NCBI GenBank assembly: GCA_022563535.1
Contig: JADFNE010000045.1
Location: 1-35,322, forward strand
DNA: 35,322 bases
From: Myxococcales bacterium
GTDB taxonomy: Bacteria; Myxococcota_A; UBA9160; UBA4427
Reading direction: 5' to 3'
Of this stretch, positions 7,150 through 14,931 are shown piece after piece. The translations under genes and the position numbers were made by a program. Numbering within the stretch: position 1 is the first letter of the stretch; every line of letters begins with the position of its first letter. The notes under the pieces are model-generated. The model was not told the DNA's origin. It did no database searches and was given only the letters and a program-made list of their open reading frames with translations.

Positions 7150-8199
7150 ATGCGATTCAGCAGCCAGACGATCACTCTCTTAGCAGCCATAGCCATTTTG
7201 GCCTGCACCGGATGCGGTCAGAGCGGGAGTAGCGACAGCAACGAGTTCGCGGGCACTTGGAGTGGAACGTTCGTGTCGGCTGGTGCAGACGACGACTTCG
7301 GAACGTTTTCGATCAACGTTGGAGACGACGGGTCGGTGACAGTTACGGGTCTAATTGTCAAGTCGGTGGCGGCGATCGATGCAACGACAGACGTTAACGA
7401 CTCAACGGAAATCATCATGATGATTGGGCACCCGTTCATCGACGGGGAACTCGTTCAGGCGACTCTCGATTCTGGTGTTCTTGCCGGAGGTCTCTCGTTG
7501 GGGACCGACTACTATGTCGAAGATGAGACGGCGAACTCTGTTTCGCTGCATCTCACTCGCGCGTCTGCGCTTGCAAGTGATCCGCCGGTCGATCTCACCG
7601 ATGCAGTGGGTGAGTTCACGATCACGCTCGAGCCGTACATTCTCAGGAGCGGGCCGGGTGGGGTGTCAGATATCCGGAATTCATCCGACCTGCGGCCGCC
7701 CTCCCGCAATTCCGTGTCAGTAATTAATGCGACGACCGACGTTGACAACTCTACGGAGATCGTGACGATGATGAGTCATCCGTTCAGCGACGGGGAACAC
7801 GTTCAGGTTACTCTCGATTCCGGTGATCTTGTGGGCGGCCTTGCGTTGCTGACCGATTACTACGTCGAAGTTGAGACGATGGACTCTGTCTCACTGCACA
7901 GAACGCGCGCGGCTGCACTTGCAAAAGATCCGCCGATCGATCTCACCAATGCTGTGGGAACATTCACGATGGCGCAGGAACCGGTGGCGATCGGCATATT
8001 CAACGTGGGCAGGCCCGCTAGCAAGAACCCAAAAACCTGGGGAGGCGTCTTCTTCACACTCCGGGTCGAGGATGGTGGGGGGGCGTTCCATATCGAGCGA
8101 GGTGTGGAGGGCGACTGGTTCGACGACACATTGTGCGTCACTTTCTTCTGCAATCCGATGCGGCTAGGAACGGGGACGTTCACAGGCTTGAAAGACTAG
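7150..8199 (+). CDS. Lipoprotein with two tandem phage-tail-like 'TDYYV' repeats
   Basis: The signal peptide (MRFSSQTITLLAAIAILAC) ends in a lipobox ILAC, giving a lipidated Cys. The mature N-terminus has a short beta domain (FAGTWSGTF...GTFSINVGDDGSVTVTG). Two ~90-residue repeats follow, residues 73-162 and 189-278, sharing TEI..M..HPF.DGE.V..TLDSG.L.GGL...TDYYVE....SVSLH.TRA.ALA.DPP.DLT.AVG.FT. This is the module seen repeatedly in phage tail and large adhesin proteins, where it usually reads HG...GD.V....G.LP.GL...T.YYV...D...L. The C-terminal part (W-G-G-V-F-F-T-L ... G-T-G-T-F-T-G-L-K-D) looks like the closing strands of the N-terminal GTWSGTF domain, as if the repeats were inserted into it. 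Function is unknown; surface binding is plausible. Confidence 0.75.
   Translation: MRFSSQTITLLAAIAILACTGCGQSGSSDSNEFAGTWSGTFVSAGADDDFGTFSINVGDDGSVTVTGLIVKSVAAIDATTDVNDSTEIIMMIGHPFIDGELVQATLDSGVLAGGLSLGTDYYVEDETANSVSLHLTRASALASDPPVDLTDAVGEFTITLEPYILRSGPGGVSDIRNSSDLRPPSRNSVSVINATTDVDNSTEIVTMMSHPFSDGEHVQVTLDSGDLVGGLALLTDYYVEVETMDSVSLHRTRAAALAKDPPIDLTNAVGTFTMAQEPVAIGIFNVGRPASKNPKTWGGVFFTLRVEDGGGAFHIERGVEGDWFDDTLCVTFFCNPMRLGTGTFTGLKD
7366..7983 (+). repeat. Two in-frame ~270-base repeats inside the lipoprotein gene
   Basis: Copies at 7366-7635 and 7714-7983 are offset by 348 bases. They encode clearly homologous ~90-residue units that differ at many codons, so the duplication is old. A 26-residue linker rich in Ser, Gly and Arg separates them. 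Confidence 0.8.
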
Positions 8200-8294
8200 C
8201 TTCGTGTTTAGTCCGCAACGGCACATCGTCCGTTGCAGCGGTGTTACGACCCAAACTTCCCCCCACCCTCTGCGGGATTGGCGGCCGGATTAAT

Positions 8295-8332
8295 CACCGC
8301 ATTCACGATTCTCCGCACCGTATTCACAATCC
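8295..8332 (+). promoter_or_regulatory. Two imperfect 17-bp direct repeats upstream of the PEP-CTERM gene
   Basis: CACCGCATTCACGATTC (8295-8311) and CACCGTATTCACAATCC (8316-8332) match at 14 of 17 positions. Their starts are 21 bases apart, two turns of the helix, as for tandem regulator sites. They lie about 120-160 bases before the start codon at 8453, inside a 253-base intergenic region that otherwise shows a GAATCGATTC palindrome near 8370 and no clear promoter. Confidence 0.4.
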
Positions 8333-8452
8333 AACTTCTTGCTTGACTTTCTTACCCCCAGAGGGAAGAATCGATTCGGGGGATTCCTTCTCTTTTGGGA
8401 AAACGTGACAAGCACCGTTGGAGCTGTATCGCCTAGTTGGAGTTCGTTGTAG

Positions 8453-9847
8453 ATGCATACCCGTAGAACCAGTAGAAATCTCAAGGTATGTCACCGGGTC
8501 GCGTTCGTATTCCTTCTATTATTCACTCTGCTTGCGGCGAGCAGCCAGTCGCTTGCTGGCAACAGGATGTACGACGCCTCGTGGATTGCGGAGTCGTTCG
8601 GCAACGACAATGTAAACATCGGAACCGGCAACTCGCGGTACTTCGAGGTTTACGCAGTTCCGTGGGGCAATCAGGGTCACTCTCTTAATCCGCTCTGCGA
8701 CATCTCATCGACACCGGTCACGACGGCCGGAGTCGGTACGGCGTGGGCTCCCCGCGGTCCCGGCTGCCGGCCGCTCACGGCTGGAGAAATGCCCCGCCCC
8801 GCGAAGTATGGGACGCTCACACCCCTCGGCGGTTCATGCCCAGGCGCACCGCTCTTAGTGTGTTCTAAAACACCGCCGCTTTATCGGAACCCTCTGTTCT
8901 TCACCGCGGGTGGCGTGGCGCGTCACACCTTGATCCAAGGCTACACCACAGTCGGTGGCTCCCCGGCGACCATGTATCTGGGCCCGGGCGACCCCAACCG
9001 CGGAAGGGGCATGAAGGGTGCCCCACTTGAGGGCGGCGGAACTGCGACGACGACGACAGCCCCTGCCATCCCCGGCAAGTTCGCCTTCAACTTCCCAGCG
9101 GCCAACCCGGTGCCGGCGACGGACGGCTTTCGTCGGACGACGATAGGTTCGTTCCCAAGCGTCTTCCCGTACCTCTACAGTTACACGTACGCCAACCTGC
9201 GAAACGACGCGGGTAGTTTTGGAGCCGGTCAGGGCTTCTTCTCTACGGGTGCCGCGACCATTGGCGGAGCAGACCGAACCATGGCGACGTTCACGCTAAA
9301 GATCGGCGGAGGCCCCGTCCAAACGGCCAGAGTTACGAGGGGAGCGAACACGTTCGGCGGTGTCATGAAGCTCCTGGGAAGCTACACCAATAAGGTTTGC
9401 TACTTCTACGTGGGCGTCTGTGCGCTCGGCTACGGTACGTGGTTATACGAGCTCATCGGAGCGGCGGGCTACAAGAATGTTGTGGACAAGTATCATCCTA
9501 ACGCCAGCTCGGTCGCAACGAAGTCGTTCACCACGATCAAGACGTTCAACTACCAAAATACGGCGCTTGGGTCTGGTTACACGCGAACCCTCGTCGCGCA
9601 GCGCTGGCCGTGGACGACCGGAACCGTGACGGTCCAAGCCACCGGCCGCGGGCCGCACGATACCTTCGCACGCCGCGTGGGCTTCGATAACCGCACCGCA
9701 ATGGGCGTCGGGACAGTCCAGCTCGTGAGCCCCGTCATCACGCAATGGCTGGGGGCCACCTCCTCCTCAATGAACGAAACCGGCGGCATCGCGGTCATGC
9801 AAATCCGATTCGTTCCGGAACCCGGAGTGGCCGCAAGCCTGATCTGA
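8453..9847 (+). CDS. Secreted PEP-CTERM protein with the anchor interrupted by an in-frame TGA
   Basis: A GGAG lies 10 bases before the ATG. The long N-terminal signal (VAFVFLLLFTLLAASSQSLAG) is followed by a Gly/Thr-rich, low-charge secreted body with no recognised catalytic motif. Near the C-terminus, a PWTTGTVTVQ...GTVQLVSP block is shared with the protein at 21978-23144. The protein ends R-F-VPEPGVAASLI, then TGA at 9845-9847. Reading on in the same frame gives GLSLLMVLKRYRS and TAA at 9887-9889. Together these form a textbook PEP-CTERM signal: VPEP motif, hydrophobic helix, basic end. The stop therefore falls mid-helix. As written, the product would lack the complete sorting signal and be released, or handled differently. 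A point mutation, a sequencing error and stop readthrough are all possible. Confidence 0.82.
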   Translation: MHTRRTSRNLKVCHRVAFVFLLLFTLLAASSQSLAGNRMYDASWIAESFGNDNVNIGTGNSRYFEVYAVPWGNQGHSLNPLCDISSTPVTTAGVGTAWAPRGPGCRPLTAGEMPRPAKYGTLTPLGGSCPGAPLLVCSKTPPLYRNPLFFTAGGVARHTLIQGYTTVGGSPATMYLGPGDPNRGRGMKGAPLEGGGTATTTTAPAIPGKFAFNFPAANPVPATDGFRRTTIGSFPSVFPYLYSYTYANLRNDAGSFGAGQGFFSTGAATIGGADRTMATFTLKIGGGPVQTARVTRGANTFGGVMKLLGSYTNKVCYFYVGVCALGYGTWLYELIGAAGYKNVVDKYHPNASSVATKSFTTIKTFNYQNTALGSGYTRTLVAQRWPWTTGTVTVQATGRGPHDTFARRVGFDNRTAMGVGTVQLVSPVITQWLGATSSSMNETGGIAVMQIRFVPEPGVAASLI

Positions 9848-9944
9848 GGCCTATCGCTCCTGATGGTGCTCAAGCGCTACCGCTCCTAAGCTTGATCGCG
9901 AGCAATCCTGCTGGAAGACAACAAGAACATTTGGAGGACGCGCA

Positions 9945-10340
9945 ATGGAGTGGCTCGGTGGGTGTCTGTGTGGTGATGTTCGTTATCGGGCGACAGGTGA
10001 ACCTTGGTGGGTGGGACACTGTCACTGCCTGACGTGTCAACGGATATCGGGCGCGTCCTTCGTGACAGCGGTGATGTTTGCCAAAGAGGCGTTCGAATGG
10101 ACGAAGGGGAAACCTACCTATTACCAATCGTCGGAGACCGCCAAGCGTGGGTTTTGTGCGCGCTGCAGCAGTCTCTTGTGCTGGGAAACGGAAGATGAAT
10201 TCAGCCTCCTGGCGGGGAGCATGGACCGACCCGAGGACATCAAGCCGACCTGCCACATCTGGGCAGCGGAAATGCGGCCCTGGATCAAGCTGGACGATGG
10301 CTTGCCACGCCATCCGGGCGAAGAACCGACTGAGAGTTAG
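9945..10340 (+). CDS. GFA/CENP-V-type zinc-binding protein
   Basis: The 131-residue product has the metal-binding pattern of the glutathione-dependent formaldehyde-activating (GFA) family: G-G-C7-L-C9-G-D-V-R-Y near the start, then H-C26-H-C28-L-T-C31-Q-R, and F-C71-A-R-C74-S-S-L-L. These seven Cys bind two zinc ions in the family. The ATG at 9945 follows a GGAGG seven bases upstream. The founding member binds S-hydroxymethylglutathione, but most members have no proven substrate, so a formaldehyde role should not be assumed. It is convergent with the VOC gene, only 11 bases away. Confidence 0.88.
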   Translation: MEWLGGCLCGDVRYRATGEPWWVGHCHCLTCQRISGASFVTAVMFAKEAFEWTKGKPTYYQSSETAKRGFCARCSSLLCWETEDEFSLLAGSMDRPEDIKPTCHIWAAEMRPWIKLDDGLPRHPGEEPTES

Positions 10341-10351
10341 CGATCGAATCC

Positions 10352-10720
10352 TTAGACGAACGCGACCCCGGCCAGTTTATTACCGTCCAGGTCGCGGAAG
10401 TAGCCAGCATAGAAACCCTCTCCACGTTGTCCCGGGGGCCCTTCATCAGTCGCCCCCAGTTCCAGCGCCCGTGCGTAGAAGGCATCGACCGAGGCGCTGT
10501 CTTCGAAGCTCATCGCAACCATGACACCATTCCCTACCGTTGCGGCATTGCCGTCGTATGGCGGTGTAATTGCCAGAGCGGGCTGTTTCATTGAAATACC
10601 CCACACGACAAAACCATCGACTTCGAAAATACGTTTCTCGCCGATGGAACCCAGCAACGCGTCATAGAAGGCGCAGGCCTTCTCTGGGTCATTGGTGCCT
10701 AGCGTGGTATATCCAATCAT
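10352..10720 (-). CDS. VOC (glyoxalase/dioxygenase) superfamily protein
   Basis: The 122-residue protein is a single VOC domain: an opening strand MIGYTTLGTNDPEKACAFYDALLG, a central FVVWGI...ALAITPP strand pair, and the second half SFEDSASVDAFYARALELGA...G.GFYAGYFRDLDGNKLAGVAF. The last block is the usual F.DPDGN...... motif with L replacing P. Possible metal ligands are not all conserved, so a non-catalytic or resistance-type role is possible. An AGGAG lies seven bases before the start. Confidence 0.85.
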   Translation of the reverse strand: MIGYTTLGTNDPEKACAFYDALLGSIGEKRIFEVDGFVVWGISMKQPALAITPPYDGNAATVGNGVMVAMSFEDSASVDAFYARALELGATDEGPPGQRGEGFYAGYFRDLDGNKLAGVAFV

Positions 10721-10774
10721 GTCGATTCTCCTAGATGTATTGAGGATTGAGTCTAGTTTTCTGCGCGAAGCGGT

Positions 10775-13186
10775 CTAGTAACGAAAGCGGCTCGTAATTC
10801 CGATGATGTGAACCTCGTAGCCATCGTCGATGTGCCCGAGAAACAGATTCTGATTCAAGACGGGAGTAATTCCCTGCTGATGGAAGTCGTCAACCGTGGA
10901 GTACTGGAAGCGATAGAAGACCCGGATGCTGATCGCGTCGCTCCAGCGATAGGTCGCCGAGGAATCCACCACGTGATCCAGTTGACGCAGCGTCGGAAAA
11001 CGACCACGCACATCCGCTGCAACCACGTTGACTGGAAGCGCACCCCCCGCTGGATCGAATTGGGTATCGACAATTTCGTCAGTGCGCTGGAAACGGTAGT
11101 CAAGTCGTAGCTCGAGATTCGAATGCGGCCGGGCCGTCAGCCCCGCACCCACCGTGATCCCGACAGAATCCGAGTCCCAGGTCCAACGATTGGCCAAGGG
11201 AAAGAGCGCGCCCCCGGCAGTGAGATCGGTGAGCGGCGCCGAGGCAGAATTGATGGTCGCCATGCGTTGATTCCGCCATTCAAAGCTTGCAAAGCCGTGA
11301 GCGACGAAGCGAGGCGAAAGCTGAAAGCTCGTGTCCGCGGTGAGTTCAGCCACCCGCATGTCAGTCACGCCATAGGACGATGAAAAGTCGCGCACGTCAT
11401 AGCGCGCCACCAGAGAGAGATCGGTGCGATCGCCGAGCAGCCAATTTACGCGCAGATTGACTTCGTGGCGATCGTTGCTGGCGATATCGAATTGTCTGAA
11501 TTCCCGCAAGCTGAACTCCGGACCTGAAAAGCTGGAGACACCCGGAGCGCGCTCATAATAGCGACGATCTCGAGTGTTGTCGTAGTTGGATCCAGTTCGC
11601 CGCAAAAACGAATAGGCGACACGCAGTTGAGTATGGGGAATCAGGCCGGTCGAAACGTGGACACGCACTTGCTGATCTCGCACCTCTCGTCGGGCCCGGT
11701 TGTCGCGATGAATTGCCTTGTATTCGAGTTCGAGACCCGCTTTCGAACGCCTCGCGAAGCGCCAGTCGGCCTTGCCGCCGAGGCTGTAGCGACGCGTGTT
11801 GTAGGGAGCGGCGCCGACGCGCCTCGTCTCGTACAGGTCTTCGACCACGTAGCCGTAATTGCCATTCGACGGGTTCAACGCGAGATACTTCGTGTCGTTG
11901 TCTCGCAGAGAAAAGCGGAATTTCAGCTGGAGCGTGACCGCCCGAACCGGTTTCATTCGAAGCTTCGACTGAACCAGAAGATGGTCGATCCGGGCGTCGG
12001 CATTCGTCCGTGGGAGGACGTCGAAGAGCGTCAGGGTCGAGTTGATCGTGGCGGGCAGCAGTCTCTGGTTCTGGCGCATCCTGGTCCAGGAAACGCTCGT
12101 CGTGGAACGGCCCGAGAACGGAAGCCGGAAGCCGAAATCGCCGCTGAGCTGGTGAAGCTCATTATCCGGCGCGAGTGCGGCGCGCCCAAGCGGGGGACCG
12201 GGCGTGAGACCAAAGGCGTAGAAGGGATTCTCCCAGGTCAGAGAGGTGTTGCGATTGAGGTAAACCGAGCCGCGATAGCGGAGATTGGCCTGCACCTCCT
12301 CGGTTGCAAACTGAAGCGCCGTGGACCATTCATGGGTGTCGGACTCGACCGGAGCAATTGTCTCGGCAACGCTTCCCCTGATCTCGGAGCCAAAGGTAAT
12401 TCCCAGAGTTCCGCCGAAGGGTTTCTCTCCGTCGCGGCGACGGAGTCGATAGTCGGCAATCAGCGACAGGTCGGGCCGGATTCGCCAGCGAAACTCGACC
12501 TCATTGCGTTGCCGTGTTTGAGAGAGACGCGAGTTCCCGATCGTGTTGAAGGCCGCCTCGACCTCGGCCGCAGTATTGAGACCCGGGGCGAGGGACGACG
12601 GAAGGGTGAGCAGCTCGCTCCCCACCCCGCTGTAAAGAACCCGGGCGTCGTCCATCGCGAAATGCTCGAGAGAGTCGAACCCGCCCCGCAACCGGAACAG
12701 GCCGTGATAGCCGAACTCCACCCGATAGAACTGATCGCTGCGCCCCAGCGAGCCACCGCCGATCTCGAAGTAGCCCGCAGCATCGCGCTCGCGTGCTTCG
12801 ATCGTGAATCTTCGCAACCAAAAGCCATCGGACAGATCGGCGTACTTGCGGAAATCTGCTTCGCCGGTTTCCCCGCTGTTTCCCAAATAGCCGAGTTCGA
12901 CGAAGCCTCGCAGCAGGAACCTTTCGCCCGAATAGGGTGGAGGTTTCAAGGGATAGGGATATAGGATTCCACTGGGCGACCGGTGACGGGTGGAACGCAG
13001 CGTCGAGAGGCCGCGCTCGTCGATCTCGAGCAACGGCTCGAGACCTTCTCCGCTGAGCACACTACTTTGCTGATCGGCGCCGGCGGCTGGTTGCGCGGGA
13101 AGCACGACGACGCCAAGCGACGAGATCCAAAGCGAAGCCAACACCGCCCCAGGTAGACGCCCACGAAGCCATCGAGAGGCCCTCAT
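10775..13186 (-). CDS. MtrB/PioB/DmsF-family outer-membrane beta-barrel (decaheme-cytochrome sheath)
   Basis: The 803-residue product starts with a signal peptide (MRASRWLRG...AQPAAGA). Its body alternates short amphipathic strands with Arg- and Asp-rich loops throughout, for example FWLRRFTIEARERDAAGYFEIGGGSLGRSDQFYRVEFGYHGLFRLRGGFD near residues 100-150, and ends in an aromatic residue (ITSRFRY). In this family the barrel encloses a decaheme cytochrome and forms a conductive path across the outer membrane. The start codon overlaps the stop of the upstream decaheme gene as ATGA, so production is coupled. The length is closer to PioB (~800) than to Shewanella MtrB (~700), and no CXXC motif is present near the N-terminus. 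I identify it by architecture plus genomic coupling rather than by a signature motif. Confidence 0.85.
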   Translation of the reverse strand: MRASRWLRGRLPGAVLASLWISSLGVVVLPAQPAAGADQQSSVLSGEGLEPLLEIDERGLSTLRSTRHRSPSGILYPYPLKPPPYSGERFLLRGFVELGYLGNSGETGEADFRKYADLSDGFWLRRFTIEARERDAAGYFEIGGGSLGRSDQFYRVEFGYHGLFRLRGGFDSLEHFAMDDARVLYSGVGSELLTLPSSLAPGLNTAAEVEAAFNTIGNSRLSQTRQRNEVEFRWRIRPDLSLIADYRLRRRDGEKPFGGTLGITFGSEIRGSVAETIAPVESDTHEWSTALQFATEEVQANLRYRGSVYLNRNTSLTWENPFYAFGLTPGPPLGRAALAPDNELHQLSGDFGFRLPFSGRSTTSVSWTRMRQNQRLLPATINSTLTLFDVLPRTNADARIDHLLVQSKLRMKPVRAVTLQLKFRFSLRDNDTKYLALNPSNGNYGYVVEDLYETRRVGAAPYNTRRYSLGGKADWRFARRSKAGLELEYKAIHRDNRARREVRDQQVRVHVSTGLIPHTQLRVAYSFLRRTGSNYDNTRDRRYYERAPGVSSFSGPEFSLREFRQFDIASNDRHEVNLRVNWLLGDRTDLSLVARYDVRDFSSSYGVTDMRVAELTADTSFQLSPRFVAHGFASFEWRNQRMATINSASAPLTDLTAGGALFPLANRWTWDSDSVGITVGAGLTARPHSNLELRLDYRFQRTDEIVDTQFDPAGGALPVNVVAADVRGRFPTLRQLDHVVDSSATYRWSDAISIRVFYRFQYSTVDDFHQQGITPVLNQNLFLGHIDDGYEVHIIGITSRFRY

Positions 13187-14103
13187 CGGTGAAACCGTGC
13201 ACCCGACGGGTGGTTCGACCCGTGGATCTGGACATGACAGTTGACACAGCCTCGGCCGATGATGCGGGGATCTCGATTCAGCAACGCAGTGGGCGAAGCG
13301 AGATTTTCTCCGGTGAGCAGCTCGATTGGATGGTTCGCAAGACCGATCTGGGCATGACACTGCTGACACAGAAAGGGTGGCGAAGTCACGAGCAGGCTAT
13401 CGCGATTCGAACCGTGAGGGAGGTGGCAGCTCACACAGCCTTCGGTCACCGGAGCGTGTTCCCAGATGAATGGGCCGCGTTTGGCTGTGTGGCAATTCGT
13501 ACAGAGTTCGAACGTCGAGTTGGCGCGCAGCAGCGGATCCGTTGCAGACCCGTGTGGCTGATGGCAATCGTCGCAGTCGATCTTGCCCTCGAACAGAGGC
13601 ATGTGGGAACGCTTGCGAAATTCGACACGTTGAGCCGGATGGCAGCTGAAACAGGTCCGCTTGACACTCGCTTCCCGCAGCAGATCGGTCGTAGAGATAT
13701 TGCTCATCGGATTGTGGCAATCACTGCAGGCAAGATTCTCGGACTCGTGGACCGAGCCCGCCCAGTGGATTCGCGGTCCTCCCGCATGACATTGCAGGCA
13801 TACCCCGTTCAGCTCGCGCGACGGTCGACCACCCTCGCGCGTGAAAGCCACGATCTTGGAGCGGTCGCTGGTATCTTTGAGATGCTCACTGCCGGGACCG
13901 TGACAGGCCTCGCAACCGCGCCGTTCGAGAGCGGTCCTCGGATTCCGCAGAAAGACATCGGCGTGAATGGTGTCGGCCCAATGCTCGGACTCGACCTGGT
14001 GGCATGACTCGCAAGCGGCGCGACCGAGATATTCGGGCTCCTGGGCGTGGGCCAAGCCGGTGCAAATAACGAGGAACAGAATCGAGACCAGGACACGCAA
14101 CAT
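13183..14103 (-). CDS. DmsE/MtrA/PioA-like periplasmic decaheme c-type cytochrome
   Basis: From the ATG at 14103 the product is 306 residues with a signal peptide cleaved after AHA. A GTG at 14151 would add 16 residues before the signal and is unlikely. Ten CXXCH sites are visible at residues 31, 64, 102, 126, 151, 177, 201, 223, 246 and 286, in two groups of five with similar spacing, as in MtrA and DmsE. Further His residues (HWADTIH, RSHMPL, EHAPV, HPSG) can serve as distal ligands. The protein would take electrons in the periplasm and pass them through the barrel encoded next. In Shewanella, dmsE-dmsF precede the DMSO reductase genes; here no terminal reductase, surface cytochrome or quinol dehydrogenase is adjacent. 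Whether electrons flow outward or inward cannot be told. Confidence 0.93.
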   Translation of the reverse strand: MLRVLVSILFLVICTGLAHAQEPEYLGRAACESCHQVESEHWADTIHADVFLRNPRTALERRGCEACHGPGSEHLKDTSDRSKIVAFTREGGRPSRELNGVCLQCHAGGPRIHWAGSVHESENLACSDCHNPMSNISTTDLLREASVKRTCFSCHPAQRVEFRKRSHMPLFEGKIDCDDCHQPHGSATDPLLRANSTFELCTNCHTAKRGPFIWEHAPVTEGCVSCHLPHGSNRDSLLVTSPPFLCQQCHAQIGLANHPIELLTGENLASPTALLNRDPRIIGRGCVNCHVQIHGSNHPSGARFHR

Positions 14104-14177
14104 TGAGTTGGCTCTTCGAGAATCAAGTGGACCTGTATTGAACGATGACACGCCGCACGCTCGCCTTGAACTTCCAA

Positions 14178-14183
14178 ATTATA
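14178..14183 (-). promoter_or_regulatory. Consensus -10 (TATAAT) upstream of the decaheme gene
   Basis: On the minus strand TATAAT lies 75-80 bases before the cytochrome start codon. The only TTG-type -35 candidate (TTGTAT, 14204-14209) is 20 bases away, longer than ideal. The 163-base gap between the HxH lipoprotein stop and this gene contains no other clear signal, so this suggests a separate promoter for the decaheme-barrel pair. Confidence 0.45.
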
Positions 14184-14266
14184 CGACGCATGGCCGATTA
14201 CGGATACAACACTCGCAGCGGCAGGAAACGAGTCGACCCCGGGGGCGCTCAACTTTGGACGACGTC

Positions 14267-14668
14267 TCAAAAGAACGTGTAGTTGTGATCATGACCTGAG
14301 TCGAACGTTGTAGTGCCGTTGACTGCCATGCTGGCCGCGATATTGACCAGGTCTGCCTGGCTGAGTGTGACCGTATGAACATGTCCGCTGAAACTGGTTG
14401 CTGCGCTGAATCCGGCCCCCGGTGGCGTGTCGAGGGTGGCCTGAGGGATAAAAAAATCATGGGTGTGGCCACTCGCACTATCCACAGTGAACGTGACGCC
14501 GGGCGCCCCGCCCCCCGAGCCGCCAGAACTATTACCTCCCCCGCACCCCGATAAGCCCAGGCCCACAACAGAGAAAACCGCGGGAGCCAGCACGGTACCA
14601 CTCCCCGCCTCCACAACTCGAACCAGAAATGCGCGTCTCCCAATCTTGCTCTCGAGATCCATCTTCAT
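14267..14668 (-). CDS. Tat-type lipoprotein with three HxH motifs
   Basis: The ATG at 14668 is preferred because AGAGAGGA lies seven bases upstream; the product is 133 residues. The N-terminus has G-R11-R12-A-F-L, a twin-arginine-like motif, followed by a hydrophobic stretch and a lipobox L-S-G-C42, then a Gly/Ser linker. The remaining ~75 residues carry H68-T-H70-D-F, G-H96-V-H98-T-V and G-H126-D-H128-N-Y, spaced about 28-30 residues apart and each in a beta-like context (GHVHTVTLSQADL). Such repeats could bind a metal ion, and Tat export would suit a protein that folds with its metal in the cytoplasm. No enzyme motif is seen. It lies directly upstream of the decaheme-barrel pair on the same strand, hinting at a linked role. 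Confidence 0.7.
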   Translation of the reverse strand: MKMDLESKIGRRAFLVRVVEAGSGTVLAPAVFSVVGLGLSGCGGGNSSGGSGGGAPGVTFTVDSASGHTHDFFIPQATLDTPPGAGFSAATSFSGHVHTVTLSQADLVNIAASMAVNGTTTFDSGHDHNYTFF

Positions 14669-14931
14669 CTTCGTTTCCTCTCTTGTTCTCTGCTTGATCT
14701 CTCCGATTCTGTCTAGCATCGAGACCAGTCCAATCGCGTAAAGTTCCAAGTTCTGGAACCTGACACTCAATCGCTTCTGGTGGATATTACGTCCAGGTGA
14801 GACAATTGGTTTCGCCGATCTGATGGTTTCGACGGCGATTGGAAATTTAATATTCGCTTTCTGTTCCAGTGACCAGCGATCGAGTGTCAACTAGCTCGAT
14901 TATCCCGACAATTTGTCCAAATCCGGGGCGA

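Noticed and set aside
11627-12964. 445-codon plus-strand frame opposite the MtrB-type barrel
   Set aside because: It is antisense to the barrel gene with no family features; long antisense frames are expected in GC-rich DNA.
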